NCBI RefSeq assembly: GCF_035581345.1
Contig: NZ_CP141608.1
Span: forward strand, 1,382,001-1,446,000
Source: Pseudomonas sp. JQ170C
GTDB taxonomy: Bacteria; Pseudomonadota; Gammaproteobacteria; Pseudomonadales; Pseudomonadaceae
Direction of reading: 5' to 3'
Length of the DNA stretch: 64,000 nt
Shown: positions 35,751 to 45,819 of the stretch, in pieces
How the letters are laid out: every line of letters begins with the position of its first letter
Numbering within the stretch: position 1 is the stretch's first letter
Made by a program: the position numbers and the translations under genes
Notes under the pieces: generated by a model
What the model saw: only the letters and a program-made list of their open reading frames with translations
What the model was told of the DNA's origin: nothing
Databases searched by the model: none

Positions 35751-36228
35751 GATGCTGCTCCACCCAGGTTCTGCACTGTTGCACCAGAGCCTGTGCATCG
35801 ACCGCCGCCAGGGTGCGCTCGGGTGCGTAGGCGAGGCGCGCCAGTTGCTCGGCAAAATCCGCGGGCAGCGGGGTGCGGCTGTGAGCACTGAGAAAGGCTT
35901 GCCACTCACTGCTGTGCAAGGTGGCGACGGCAGGGCGGGCAGGCATCGACAATGCCACGCGCTTGAGCAATTCAGGCAATGTGCGCAGGGCGGCAAGGCG
36001 CTGGTGCGGGTCCGTCAGCGCAGCCTCCAGCGTCGCCAGCTGCACCAAGGCTTCACGCCGGTAGCGGTTCAACTGCCAGCGGCGGTAACGCCAGGCGCCG
36101 TAGAGCACTACGGCAAGGACCAGCACGATGCCCACGGCGGCCCAGCCCCAGGTCTGCGGCAGGTAGCTGGGCGCAGGTGGCAGGGCCAGTTCCTTGAGCT
36201 GGTCGATGCTGGGCACATTCGTCGTCAT
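35737..36228 (-). CDS. DUF4381 membrane protein
   Basis: 163 residues: short N-terminal segment (LALPPAPSYLPQTWGWAAV), one transmembrane helix (VGIVLVLAVVLYGAWRYRRW, about 31-50) and a cytoplasmic helical domain (LHSSEWQAFLSAHSRTPL). The family is known only from MoxR-vWA operons; its job may be to dock the complex at the membrane (inference). Start overlaps the DUF58 stop by 4 bp (ATGA). Confidence 0.85.
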   Translation of the reverse strand: MTTNVPSIDQLKELALPPAPSYLPQTWGWAAVGIVLVLAVVLYGAWRYRRWQLNRYRREALVQLATLEAALTDPHQRLAALRTLPELLKRVALSMPARPAVATLHSSEWQAFLSAHSRTPLPADFAEQLARLAYAPERTLAAVDAQALVQQCRTWVEQHHVAV

Positions 36229-37175
36229 GGGCGGTGCCCCTGGCGCTTGCCCAGTTCCAGGCGCAGTTGTTCGGCGGCGGGCAGGGCGGTGCTGAACATC
36301 ATCAGCGGCACCTGACTGCGGCGCAGCAGCACCGCCACATCCTGCAGGCGTCCCTTGAGAAAATCCGTCAGGGGCGTGTGCACCTGGCGGCGTTCCACGG
36401 CCAGCTCCACCTGCAATTGGCCCTGGCTGACCATGATCCGGCCTGCGCGTGGCAGGTCCAGGGCCAGGGGGTCGTAGACCTGAAGGGCGATGACATCGTT
36501 ATGGACGCGCAGCTGGCGCAACTGGTGCAGGGTGCGTTCGGTTGCCCCGGCAAAGTCGCTGATGATGCAGATCAGGTGATCATGGGCAGCCACGCTCAGG
36601 CAGCGTTGCAACACGTTATCCAGGCTGGTGGCCGAGTCGCTTTCCTCGGCCCGGGCATCCAGGGCCTGGTTGAAGCGGGCGGTGGCGGCGCAGATGGCCT
36701 GGACCCGGCTGCGGCTGCGCAAGGGCGAGAGGCTTTCGATGCGACTGTCGTTGAACACCAGCGCGCCGACCCGATCCCCGCCCTTGAGGGCCATCCAGGC
36801 AGCCAGCGCCGCCAACTGCGCGGCCAGGGCCGATTTGAAACTGCGCTGGCTGCCGAAGAACATCGACATGCGCTGATCGATCACCATCAGCGCCGGCCGG
36901 TCCCGCTCCTCGGTATAGGTGCGCACGATGGGCGTACCGCTGCGTAGCGAGGCTTTGCAATCGAGGTGGCGCAGGTCGTCGCCGGGTTGATAGCGGCGCA
37001 GCTCGTCGAAGTTCAGACCGCGTCCGCGCAGCCGTGAGGCATGGCTGCCGGCAAGCACGCTGGCGCGCGGTTGCCGGGCCAGAAAGCTCAAGCCCTGGGC
37101 ATCGGCCTCAAGGGCCATGAGCTGGGCCAGCGAGACATACACCAGCCCGTCAGGTGCCTGCACTTTCACCGCCAT
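36225..37175 (-). CDS. DUF58 (vWA-like) protein
   Basis: 316 residues from ATG 37175 (MAVKVQAPDGLVYVSLAQL). DUF58 signature GRGLNFDELRRYQPGDDLRHLD (shown to 20 as GRGLNFDELRRYQPGDDLRH) then a degenerate vWA fold starting PALMVIDQRMSMFFGSQ, where the MIDAS Ser positions are poorly kept. DUF58 proteins almost always sit next to MoxR ATPases. 10 bp separate it from moxR and its stop overlaps DUF4381. Confidence 0.88.
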   Translation of the reverse strand: MAVKVQAPDGLVYVSLAQLMALEADAQGLSFLARQPRASVLAGSHASRLRGRGLNFDELRRYQPGDDLRHLDCKASLRSGTPIVRTYTEERDRPALMVIDQRMSMFFGSQRSFKSALAAQLAALAAWMALKGGDRVGALVFNDSRIESLSPLRSRSRVQAICAATARFNQALDARAEESDSATSLDNVLQRCLSVAAHDHLICIISDFAGATERTLHQLRQLRVHNDVIALQVYDPLALDLPRAGRIMVSQGQLQVELAVERRQVHTPLTDFLKGRLQDVAVLLRRSQVPLMMFSTALPAAEQLRLELGKRQGHRP

Positions 37176-37185
37176 GCTGTGCTCC

Positions 37186-38163
37186 TCATGCCGGGATGGC
37201 GACCTTGTCCAGCAGCCGGTCGAGGATCTGCTGGCTGCCGACGCCATCGGCCACTGCGTCGTAGCTCGGTTGCAGGCGGTGACGCAGTACCGGGTGGACC
37301 ATCGCCCGGACGTTGTCCGGCGAGACGAAATCCTGCCCCTGCAACCAGGCGTCGGCACGCGCGCAGCGGTCCAGGCTGATGCCGCCGCGCGGGCTTGAGC
37401 CCAGTTGCAGCCAGCGGGCCAGATCGGCGTCGTAGTCGGCGGGGTGGCGGGTCGCGTTGATCAGGTCGATCAGGTAGCGGTCGATGGCGGGGGATACGTG
37501 GATCGCGGCGATTTCCTGGCGGGCCTGGAACACCACGTCCTGGGCCAGGCTGAAGGTGCTGGCGGCCGCGTGTGCAGTGCTGTTCTGCTCTTCCTCGCGC
37601 AGCAGCTGCAACACGCGGGTTTCGTTGTCGGCCGCCGGGTAGTCGAGCAGCACCTTCATCAGGAACCGGTCCATCTGCGCTTCGGGCAAGGGGTAGGTGC
37701 CTTCCTGCTCGATAGGGTTCTGGGTGGCGATGACCATGAACAGGTCCGGCAGTTTGTGGCTGTTGCCGGCCACGGTGATCTGCCGCTCTTCCATGGCTTC
37801 GAGCAGCGCCGCCTGGACCTTGGCCGGGGCGCGGTTGATTTCGTCGGCCAGGATCAGGTTGCCGAACAGGGGGCCTGGCTGGAACTGGATCTGGTTTTGG
37901 CCGTTGACCTGTTGCAGCACCTCCGCGCCGGTGATGTCCGACGGCAGCAGATCGGGGGTGAACTGGATACGGCTCATGTGCGCATCCAGGTGTCGGGCCA
38001 GGGCCTTGACCGTGCGGGTCTTGGCCAGGCCCGGGAGGCTTTCGAGCAGCACATGCCCGTTGGCCAGCAGGCCCACCAGGATTTGCCGGATGACCTCGTC
38101 CTGGCCCAGTACCGTTTCGGCGATGGCGGCGTGCAAGGCCTTGATGTCTGTCAGTGCGCTCAT
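37186..38163 (-). CDS. MoxR-family AAA+ ATPase
   Basis: 325 residues. AAA+ core with Walker A-like SLPGLAKTRTV, Walker B LILADEINRAPAK, sensor 1 VIATQNPIEQEGTYPLPEAQ and a C-terminal lid (DNVRAMVHPVLRHRL). MoxR ATPases work as chaperones that assemble or insert cofactors in partner complexes together with vWA proteins. This one belongs to the 'MoxR proper' arrangement MoxR-DUF58-DUF4381-vWA-vWA/TPR-BatD. Nine bases lie between it and the upstream transporter stop. Confidence 0.92.
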   Translation of the reverse strand: MSALTDIKALHAAIAETVLGQDEVIRQILVGLLANGHVLLESLPGLAKTRTVKALARHLDAHMSRIQFTPDLLPSDITGAEVLQQVNGQNQIQFQPGPLFGNLILADEINRAPAKVQAALLEAMEERQITVAGNSHKLPDLFMVIATQNPIEQEGTYPLPEAQMDRFLMKVLLDYPAADNETRVLQLLREEEQNSTAHAAASTFSLAQDVVFQARQEIAAIHVSPAIDRYLIDLINATRHPADYDADLARWLQLGSSPRGGISLDRCARADAWLQGQDFVSPDNVRAMVHPVLRHRLQPSYDAVADGVGSQQILDRLLDKVAIPA

Positions 38164-38172
38164 CCTCTCCCC

Positions 38173-39072
38173 CTACCACGCATAGTTAAGACGTAACGTC
38201 CAGGTGTTCACATCCGGCGATTTGTTGCGTTCGGAAACCGTATCGGTGTACGCGATCAGGCCGCCGAACTGAGGCGAGAGCATGAAGCCCATGCTGGCGC
38301 CGAGCAGCACGTTCTCCTGCTTGTTGTCCTGGCCGACGCCGTCGATCTTGGTTTCGCCGCCGGTGCTGTAGGTGGCATCCAGCGATGCCCAGAGGGCGCG
38401 GTTGAAGGAGTAGCTGTAGTGGCCCTCGACGGCATAGAGCGGGTCCTGCTCCAGCTTGCTGCTGCCCTGGTAGTCATCGTTGTCGCCGAACAGCGAGACC
38501 CAGGTGTTGATCTCCAGCCACGTCGGGCCGAAGGGGGTGCCAAAGCCGATTTCCGGTTTGACCACCCAGCGGTTGGCGCCGATGTTGATGACCCGGTCCT
38601 TGTCGTAATCGCCATTGGGGATGGTCAGCCACAGCGCACCGGTCATGAAGGTTTCCGGCGTCCAGCTGGCGAACTCCTCGGCGGTCAGTGCCGGTCCGCC
38701 GAAAAAGTTGTGGGCAAACACGATCTGGGTGTCGCCCATGCCGCCGTTGTGTTTGGTGCCATCGAAGAACCGCGCATCGTCGAACGAGGCGGACACGTCG
38801 GCATACGGCAGGATCAACTGAATGGCACTGTTGCGCCCGTCAATACCGAAACTGCGGGCATAGCGAAACAGGTACAGGTCGGCGTCCAGCGACAGGCCAT
38901 CAATCGGCAGCGAAGTGTCGATCGGGGTGTTGGCGTCGATGCGGTTGTAGTAGCCAAAGACCATGTCCAGGCCGATCGGAATGTTCTGCCAGTCGCGGGC
39001 GTTGTCGGCCTGTCCGGCCAGGGGCGTCAGGGCCAGCAGGGCCGTGGCCGTGACGGTGGTGCGCATCCTCAT
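38173..39072 (-). CDS. Outer-membrane 'MetA-pathway of phenol' transporter-like barrel
   Basis: 299 residues from ATG 39072, with AAGGAG eight bases upstream; the signal peptide ends LAGQA. The beta-rich sequence with aromatic girdles (MVFGYYNRIDANTPID, ADLYLFRYARSFGI, GALWLTIPNGDYDKDR) and C-terminal strand ending NYAW fits the PF13557-type outer membrane family often annotated 'transporter'. Probable channel for a hydrophobic or aromatic compound; substrate unknown. It sits between the DUF1254 gene and moxR. Confidence 0.78.
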   Translation of the reverse strand: MRMRTTVTATALLALTPLAGQADNARDWQNIPIGLDMVFGYYNRIDANTPIDTSLPIDGLSLDADLYLFRYARSFGIDGRNSAIQLILPYADVSASFDDARFFDGTKHNGGMGDTQIVFAHNFFGGPALTAEEFASWTPETFMTGALWLTIPNGDYDKDRVINIGANRWVVKPEIGFGTPFGPTWLEINTWVSLFGDNDDYQGSSKLEQDPLYAVEGHYSYSFNRALWASLDATYSTGGETKIDGVGQDNKQENVLLGASMGFMLSPQFGGLIAYTDTVSERNKSPDVNTWTLRLNYAW

Positions 39073-39099
39073 GCTGAGGCTCCTTGGGTCGACTTCTGG

Positions 39100-40497
39100 T
39101 TATTTCGCCACGGGCGTAAGCAGTGGCAGTTTCCACTGACCGCTGGCCACTTGCGGGCCAGGCAGGTACAGGCGCAGCACGCCGTAGAACGGGCCGTTGG
39201 GAGCAGGCAGCCAGTTGCTCTCACGGGCCTTGCCGGGCGACTCATGCTGCACATAGAGGGTCAGGCCGCCGTCGGGGTCCTTCTTGAGCTGGTCGAGCAT
39301 CCGCGAGTTGATCAGGTAACGGTTCAGCGGGTTGTCGACCAGCAGGCGGGTCGCGCCGTCGTACATCGTCAGCGACCAGAACGCCTTGGCCGGAGGCAAC
39401 TGGCCCTTGGCAAAATGCAGCGTGTAGTTGTGTTTGGCGGCATCGGCCGGCTGGCCCTGGGCATCGGTGAAGTAGCCCATGTAGCTGGCCTCTTCGGCAG
39501 AGTTGCCGAAGATCCCGAGCTTGGCCCCGGCATAGCGGTACAGGTAGTTGTTATCCAGGTGCTCGCGGGTACCGAACAGGTCACCGCTGCTGATCTTGTG
39601 GGTATCGATATCGGATTTCTTGAACGCGGCGAACTCGGCCTTGCCGTCTTCGATACCGGCTTGCAAGGCCTGGCGCTGTTCGGTGCTCAGCACGCTTTCC
39701 TCGAAGGGCTTGTCGGTGTCGATGCCGATCTTTCTGAAGCGCTGCAGCAGCTCGCTTTCGCTGTCTAGCGGCGGGGCGAAGGCCATCATGAAATTCAAGT
39801 AGCGAAACAGCGCAGGGGTTTCGCTCATGTTCGGCTGCGGTTTCAGCCAGGCCACCGCCGGCAGTACCGGGGGCGGGGACTGATCGAGGAACTCGCTCAG
39901 CGGCTGGACCTCGTAGCCCTGCTGGATTGCCTTGACGTTGGCGAGGTCCGCTTCGTTGAACAGCTGGGTACGGTACAAGGCATAGACCACCTGGGTTTCG
40001 CTGTGGATGACCTTGTCGATACCTTCCGGCGTCGGCCCCTGCCAGCCGGGGCCTGCGATCAGGTAATGGCCGCCCTGGTTGCCCGTGCTGCGGGTGCCCA
40101 GGTAGGCGAAGTTCTGGGTGTAGATGTCGATCAGCTGGGTCGAGTAGTAGCGGTTCTCCTCGATGGCCGGCAGTGTCAGTACCAGCGGTTCACTGCGCAG
40201 GTCCATCCACACGAACGAGTAGGGCGTGTCGGAATTGGGGGTGATGAACGCAGTGTCCTTGGGTGTGAACACCCTGGCACTGTTGCCGATCTGGTTGAAG
40301 GGCGCCTTGTAGTCCGGGCTGCCGCTGTCCACGGCCTGGGTGTAGAGAGTCTTGTACATCTCCACGACCGGAAAGCCGTACAGATAGGCCTCCTTGGCGA
40401 TCTGGCGGGCTTCGTCCAGGCTGGCGTTGAACTCGGCCTGGGCGCTACCGAAGCTCAGTAGCAACGACGTGCACAGCGCAATTTTTTGTAGATTCAT
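39100..40497 (-). CDS. Exported DUF1254/DUF1214 protein
   Basis: 465 residues, signal peptide ending GSAQA. N-terminal DUF1254 (KEAYLYGFPVVEMYKTLY, NSDTPYSFVWMDL) and C-terminal DUF1214 (FWSLTMYDGATRLLVDNPLN, YVQHESPG, NWLPAPNGPFYGVLRLY). The family is abundant in soil bacteria, predicted periplasmic, and of unknown biochemistry. 9 bp and 27 bp separate it from the flanking outer-membrane transporter genes, a repeated barrel-DUF1254-barrel order. Confidence 0.9.
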   Translation of the reverse strand: MNLQKIALCTSLLLSFGSAQAEFNASLDEARQIAKEAYLYGFPVVEMYKTLYTQAVDSGSPDYKAPFNQIGNSARVFTPKDTAFITPNSDTPYSFVWMDLRSEPLVLTLPAIEENRYYSTQLIDIYTQNFAYLGTRSTGNQGGHYLIAGPGWQGPTPEGIDKVIHSETQVVYALYRTQLFNEADLANVKAIQQGYEVQPLSEFLDQSPPPVLPAVAWLKPQPNMSETPALFRYLNFMMAFAPPLDSESELLQRFRKIGIDTDKPFEESVLSTEQRQALQAGIEDGKAEFAAFKKSDIDTHKISSGDLFGTREHLDNNYLYRYAGAKLGIFGNSAEEASYMGYFTDAQGQPADAAKHNYTLHFAKGQLPPAKAFWSLTMYDGATRLLVDNPLNRYLINSRMLDQLKKDPDGGLTLYVQHESPGKARESNWLPAPNGPFYGVLRLYLPGPQVASGQWKLPLLTPVAK

Positions 40498-40506
40498 CGC
40501 CGATCC

Positions 40507-41295
40507 TTATTTGCCAAACGTCATGTTGAGGCCGGCGAAGAGGGTGAACTGCGGCAGGCCATCGCCTTTCTTTTCCACGGTCCACTGCGGCTCGACAAAG
40601 GCGTTGAGGATGTTGCTGCCGCTCTTCCAGACCTTGCCCAGGCCCAGCCCCAGCGGGATGTAATGGGTGTCGTTCTTGAGGTCGAAGGTCCAGGTGGCGG
40701 TGGAACGCAGGTACCAGCCCTTGGGCAGGTTGTGCATCAGAAAGGGTTGCAGGGTGGCGGTCTCGACATGGACGCGATCGTCATCACCGGCAAACGAGCT
40801 CTGGTACTGCACCAGGGCGCCGAGCAGGCCGCGCGGCGACGCATCGATGGCCACCGCAGCAAAACCGGCTTGCCATTTGCCGGTACCCAGTTCGTCGTGC
40901 TCGGCGGTAGGGGCGGTGATCTGAGGGCCGATCCCCAACTGCACGCCTTCGGTCTTGAGCAGGAAGATATCGAACAGGTTCAGGTCGCCCATGCCGGTGC
41001 TGTAGCCGCCGTGCGGGTCGGGGCGGGTGCTGACCGGCAGGGTGGCCCGCAGCAGTTGCGCAACGGGCAGCACATCGCCGGCAGCGACAGGCAGGGTGCC
41101 GCGCAGCAGCAGGTCGTTGGTGTGGGCATTGGTGTCGTACAGCGAGGGGGTGTAGTAATCCTGCAGGTTCAAGCCCGGTGCCAGGTTGAGCGGGTTGTTA
41201 CTCTTGTTCGCGGTTTCGGCGTTGTCAGCCTGGGCGGCCTGGGAGAGCAGCAAAACACAGGGTAGAAACAAGCGAGCAGCAGAAATCCATTTCAT
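40507..41295 (-). CDS. Second outer-membrane transporter-like barrel
   Basis: 262 residues, signal peptide (LFLPCVLLLSQAAQA). Beta-barrel-like chain (LAPGLNLQDYYTPSLYD, GDLNLFDIFLLKTEGVQLGIGP, ATWTFDLKNDTHYIPLGLGL) of the same broad PF13557 class as the gene at 38.2 kb but not a close duplicate. Cargo unknown. Lies between the small lipoprotein and DUF1254. Confidence 0.75.
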   Translation of the reverse strand: MKWISAARLFLPCVLLLSQAAQADNAETANKSNNPLNLAPGLNLQDYYTPSLYDTNAHTNDLLLRGTLPVAAGDVLPVAQLLRATLPVSTRPDPHGGYSTGMGDLNLFDIFLLKTEGVQLGIGPQITAPTAEHDELGTGKWQAGFAAVAIDASPRGLLGALVQYQSSFAGDDDRVHVETATLQPFLMHNLPKGWYLRSTATWTFDLKNDTHYIPLGLGLGKVWKSGSNILNAFVEPQWTVEKKGDGLPQFTLFAGLNMTFGK

Positions 41296-41326
41296 AGCAA
41301 AAACGCCTGTTCAGTCTGTCGATGCA

Positions 41327-41737
41327 CTAGCGGTACTTGATGACGATGCCCTTGAGCTTGCGTCCTTCAACGGAGTGGATGTCCCGGTCCCACAGCGGCC
41401 CGCTGACATAGGCAGAAACCGGTGCGATACGGTCGTAGACCACGACCACCGCATCACCGCCGATCTTGGCGGCCTCTTCGCGCAGTTTCTGTTCGACTTC
41501 GGTAATCGGTGGCGGTGGCTCGACACTGGCGTCGACCAGGATTTCACCCAACCGATCATGGGCGCGCAGCGGTTCACGGCGCAGCACTTCGACGTTGGCG
41601 GCGCTGGTGGGCGCCGCATGAGGTACGCCGACATATTCGGTGGTGCGCGCGTCGATACTGGTGCAGCCGGCCAGGGCCAGCAGCAGTGCGCCAAGCAACC
41701 AGCTTCCTGGACGGTAAAACGATTGAATTGCAGCCAT
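41327..41737 (-). CDS. Small conserved lipoprotein
   Basis: 136 residues from ATG 41737 (MAAIQSFYRPGSW); a longer frame exists upstream but only this start places the lipobox (LALAGC, Cys about 25) correctly. The C-terminal domain has KIGGDAVVVVYDRIAPVSAY and ends KGIVIKYR, a fold seen in small exported proteins of unknown role. Most upstream gene of the minus-strand cluster, so the operon promoter should lie between 41737 and the neighbouring oxidase gene end at 41843 (about 105 bp). Confidence 0.75.
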   Translation of the reverse strand: MAAIQSFYRPGSWLLGALLLALAGCTSIDARTTEYVGVPHAAPTSAANVEVLRREPLRAHDRLGEILVDASVEPPPPITEVEQKLREEAAKIGGDAVVVVYDRIAPVSAYVSGPLWDRDIHSVEGRKLKGIVIKYR

Positions 41738-41842
41738 GCGACGATTGCCTCCGAGGCCAGTCATATGTTGAAACAAAGACTTAACTGAAAGTAGCTGCAA
41801 ATCCGTCTGTCGCAAGTGAGCACATCGAAATACTTGGGCGCG

Positions 41843-43138
41843 TCAGCCCAGTACCTCGCGCAGTCGATACCACATCATCCCCAGCGCCAGCAGCGGCGAG
41901 CGCAACGCCTTGCCACCGGGGAAGGTCATGTGCGGTACGGCGCTGAACACATCCATGCCCTGGCTGTGGCCGATATCAATCGCCTCTGCCAACAGCCGGG
42001 CGGTCCAGTGGGTGACGTTCAGGCCATGGCCGGAATAGCCCTGGGCGTAGTACACGTTGGGGTGCTGGGACAGGCGCCCGACCTGCGGGAAGCGGTTGGC
42101 GGTGATGCCGATCTTGCCGCCCCACTGGAACTCGATGCGGGTGTCGGCCAGTTGCGGGAACACCTTGAGCATCTTCGGGCGCATGTAGGCGGCGATATCC
42201 AGCGGGTCGCGCCCGGAGTAGTGGCAGGCGCCGCCAAACAGCAGGCGGTTGTCTGCGGTGAGCCGGTAGTAGTCCAGGCCGACTTTCTGGTCGCACATTG
42301 CCAGGTTCTGCGGGATCAGTGCCTTGGCTTGCGCCGCGCTCAACGGCTCGGTGGTAATGATGTAGCTACCGGCGGGCAGCACCTTGCCGCTCAGGCGTGG
42401 CTCCAGCTCTTCCAGGTGGGCGTTGCAGCCCAGCACCAGGCTACCGGCCCGCACGCTGCCATGAGCGCAGCGTACCTGCACGGTGGCACCGTGGTTGATC
42501 TCCAGCACCGGGCTGTGCTCGAAGATGCGCACGCCCAGGGAGGCGGCCACACGGGCTTCGCCCAGCACCAGGTTAAGGGGATGCAAATGGCCCGAGCCGC
42601 GATCGATCAAACCGCCGGCGTAGGCCGAGCTCGCCACGACCTCGTGCATCCGCTCGGGGCCGATCAGTTGGGTTTCATGGCGATAGTCCAGCGCCGCCAG
42701 GCTCTCTTGCTCGTTGCGAAAGGCCGCGAACTGGGCCGGGGTGTTGGCCAGTTCGCAAAAGCCCCAGCGCAGGTCGCATTCGATGTTGTGCTGGCGGATA
42801 CGATCGGCCACCACTTCCACCGATTCGATGCCGGCCCGTTGCAGGTACTTGACCCCCTCCTGGCCGACATAGCGGGCAAAGCCCTCGACCTCATGGCCGA
42901 TGCCGCGGATCAGTTGGCCGCCGTTGCGGCCGCTGGCTCCCCAGCCGATGCGCCGGCCTTCGAGCAGGATCACCGAGAGGCCGCGCTGGGCCAGTTCGAT
43001 GGCGGTGTTGACGCCGGTGAAGCCGCCACCGATGACACAGACATCGGCGCTCAGTTCGCCGATCAGCGGTGGGTGTTCAGGCATCGGTCCGACCGATGCC
43101 CGGTAGTAGGAGCTGGCGTGTTGCGCAGCAGGATTCAT
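41843..43138 (-). CDS. puuB: FAD-dependent amine oxidase (gamma-glutamylputrescine oxidase-like)
   Basis: 431 residues from ATG 43138 (MNPAAQHASSYYRAS), with AGGGAG five bases upstream; an ATG at 43156 overlaps the preceding gene's stop and is an alternative. DAO-family flavoenzyme: Rossmann VCVIGGGFTGVNTAIELA, GWGASGRNGGQLI, and C-terminal YAQGYSGHGLNVTHWTARL. With the neighbouring ligase and binding protein it should oxidise a gamma-glutamylated amine. The exact amine is unknown. Confidence 0.85.
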   Translation of the reverse strand: MNPAAQHASSYYRASVGPMPEHPPLIGELSADVCVIGGGFTGVNTAIELAQRGLSVILLEGRRIGWGASGRNGGQLIRGIGHEVEGFARYVGQEGVKYLQRAGIESVEVVADRIRQHNIECDLRWGFCELANTPAQFAAFRNEQESLAALDYRHETQLIGPERMHEVVASSAYAGGLIDRGSGHLHPLNLVLGEARVAASLGVRIFEHSPVLEINHGATVQVRCAHGSVRAGSLVLGCNAHLEELEPRLSGKVLPAGSYIITTEPLSAAQAKALIPQNLAMCDQKVGLDYYRLTADNRLLFGGACHYSGRDPLDIAAYMRPKMLKVFPQLADTRIEFQWGGKIGITANRFPQVGRLSQHPNVYYAQGYSGHGLNVTHWTARLLAEAIDIGHSQGMDVFSAVPHMTFPGGKALRSPLLALGMMWYRLREVLG

Positions 43139-43152
43139 AGTGGCTCCCTGGC

Positions 43153-44286
<1,134 letters not shown>

Positions 44287-45645
44287 TCAGACGCTGAGCA
44301 GCAGGAACTCACGCTCCCAGGAACTGATCACCCGCTTGAAGTTTTCATGTTCGGCGCGCTTGACCGCCACGTAGCCGCGAATGAACTTGCTGCCCAGGTG
44401 CTGCTCGATGCTCGGGCAGTCTTCCATGTTCGCCAGGGCGTCCTCGATGGTGATCGGCAGGCGCAAATTGCGACGCTCATAGGCGCGGCCCTGCACCGGG
44501 GCGCTGGGGTTGATCTGCTCGACCATGCCCAGGTAGCCACACAGCAGGCTGGCGGCGATGGCCAGGTACGGGTTGGCGTCGGCGCCGGGCAGGCGGTTTT
44601 CGACGCGCATGGCCTCGGGGCTGGACGTCGGTACGCGCAGGCCCACGGTACGGTTCTCTTCACCCCATTCCACGTTCACCGGTGCCGAGGTATCGGGCAG
44701 GAAGCGGCGGAACGAGTTGACGTTGGGGGCGAACATCGGCAACACCTTGGGGATGTACTTCTGCAGGCCGCCGATGTGATGCAGGAACAGCTCGCTCATC
44801 TGCCCATCGTCATTGACGAAAATCGGCTTGCCGGTGGCGATGTCGATCACGCTCTGGTGCAGGTGCATGGCGCTGCCTGGCTCATCGCCCACAGGCTTGG
44901 CCATGAAGGTGGCGGTGACGTTGTGCTTGAGCGCTGCCTCTCGCATGGTGCGCTTGAACACGGTGATCTGGTCGGCCAGGTCCAGGGCGTCGCCGTGACG
45001 GAAGTTGATCTCCATCTGCGCCGGGCCGTCTTCGTGGATCAGGGTGTCCAGGTCCAGGCCCTGGGCTTCGCACCAGTCGTAGACGTCCTCGAACAGCGGG
45101 TCGAATTCGTTGGCGGCATCAATGGAGAACGACTGCCGGCCACTTTCGGCACGGCCCGAGCGGCCCAGCGGCGCTTGCAGCGGCAAGTCCGGGTCGTCGC
45201 AACGCTGGGTCAGGTAGAACTCCATTTCGGGGGCCACGATCGGCTGCCAGCCCTTGTCGGCATACAGCTTGAGTACTTTTTTAAGCACGTTGCGCGGCGA
45301 CAGCTCGATGGGGTTGCCCTGCTTGTCGAAGGTGTCGTGGATGACGATGGCAGTGGGTTCCAGGGCCCACGGCACCATGTACACCGCAGAGGAATCCGGA
45401 CGACAGACCATGTCGATGTCGGCAGGGTCGAGCAGGTCGTAGTAAATGTCGTCGTCGACAAAATCCCCGGTTACCGTCTGCAACAACACACTTTCCGGCA
45501 GGCGCATGCCTCGCTCATGCAGGAACTTGTTGGTGGGTGCAATTTTGCCGCGGGCGATACCGGTCAGGTCACTGACCACGCACTCGACTTCGGTAATCTT
45601 GTGTTCTTTCAGCCACGCAGACAGCTGATCGAAAGGGGCATTCAT
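44287..45645 (-). CDS. Gamma-glutamylamine synthetase (glutamine-synthetase-like, PuuA/SpuI)
   Basis: 452 residues, class of GS-like ligases: VECVVSDLTGIARGKI, catalytic EDGPAQMEINFRHGDALD, GSAMHLHQSV, GEENRTVGLRVP, and ENRLPGADANPYLAIAA. These ligate glutamate to an amine (putrescine or other) with ATP, the first step of the gamma-glutamyl route. First gene of a three-gene operon with the binding protein and oxidase; an AraC regulator is divergent. Confidence 0.9.
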   Translation of the reverse strand: MNAPFDQLSAWLKEHKITEVECVVSDLTGIARGKIAPTNKFLHERGMRLPESVLLQTVTGDFVDDDIYYDLLDPADIDMVCRPDSSAVYMVPWALEPTAIVIHDTFDKQGNPIELSPRNVLKKVLKLYADKGWQPIVAPEMEFYLTQRCDDPDLPLQAPLGRSGRAESGRQSFSIDAANEFDPLFEDVYDWCEAQGLDLDTLIHEDGPAQMEINFRHGDALDLADQITVFKRTMREAALKHNVTATFMAKPVGDEPGSAMHLHQSVIDIATGKPIFVNDDGQMSELFLHHIGGLQKYIPKVLPMFAPNVNSFRRFLPDTSAPVNVEWGEENRTVGLRVPTSSPEAMRVENRLPGADANPYLAIAASLLCGYLGMVEQINPSAPVQGRAYERRNLRLPITIEDALANMEDCPSIEQHLGSKFIRGYVAVKRAEHENFKRVISSWEREFLLLSV

Positions 45646-45789
45646 AAAGACCTCGTTATTGGTTTTATTACGCGCCAGGACCAGCGATCAAGGCTGGTAT
45701 GCCGTCTGGACGACTTCCCCTGCAGCGCGTTGAGGGCTATCTTGGGTGACGCTTGCGCGTTCGATCTATCCACTTTCCGCAGAATAAAA

Positions 45790-45806
45790 TGCACCAAAAG
45801 AGTGCA
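45790..45806. promoter_or_regulatory. TGCAC-N7-GTGCA palindrome in the divergent regulatory region
   Basis: TGCACCAAAAGAGTGCA lies 14 bp before the AraC-gene ATG. It has the same half-sites and 7-base spacer as enteric NtrC sites (TGCACCAAAATGGTGCA). Nitrogen control of amine catabolism would make sense, but the AraC regulator itself could be the ligand-dependent binder. Confidence 0.5.
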
Positions 45807-45819
45807 TGAAGAGCAGCTC

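Noticed and set aside
45742..45756. Sigma-54-like TTGG...TTGC upstream of the AraC gene
   Set aside because: GG and GC are 9 bases apart instead of the required 10, and the surrounding consensus is poor.
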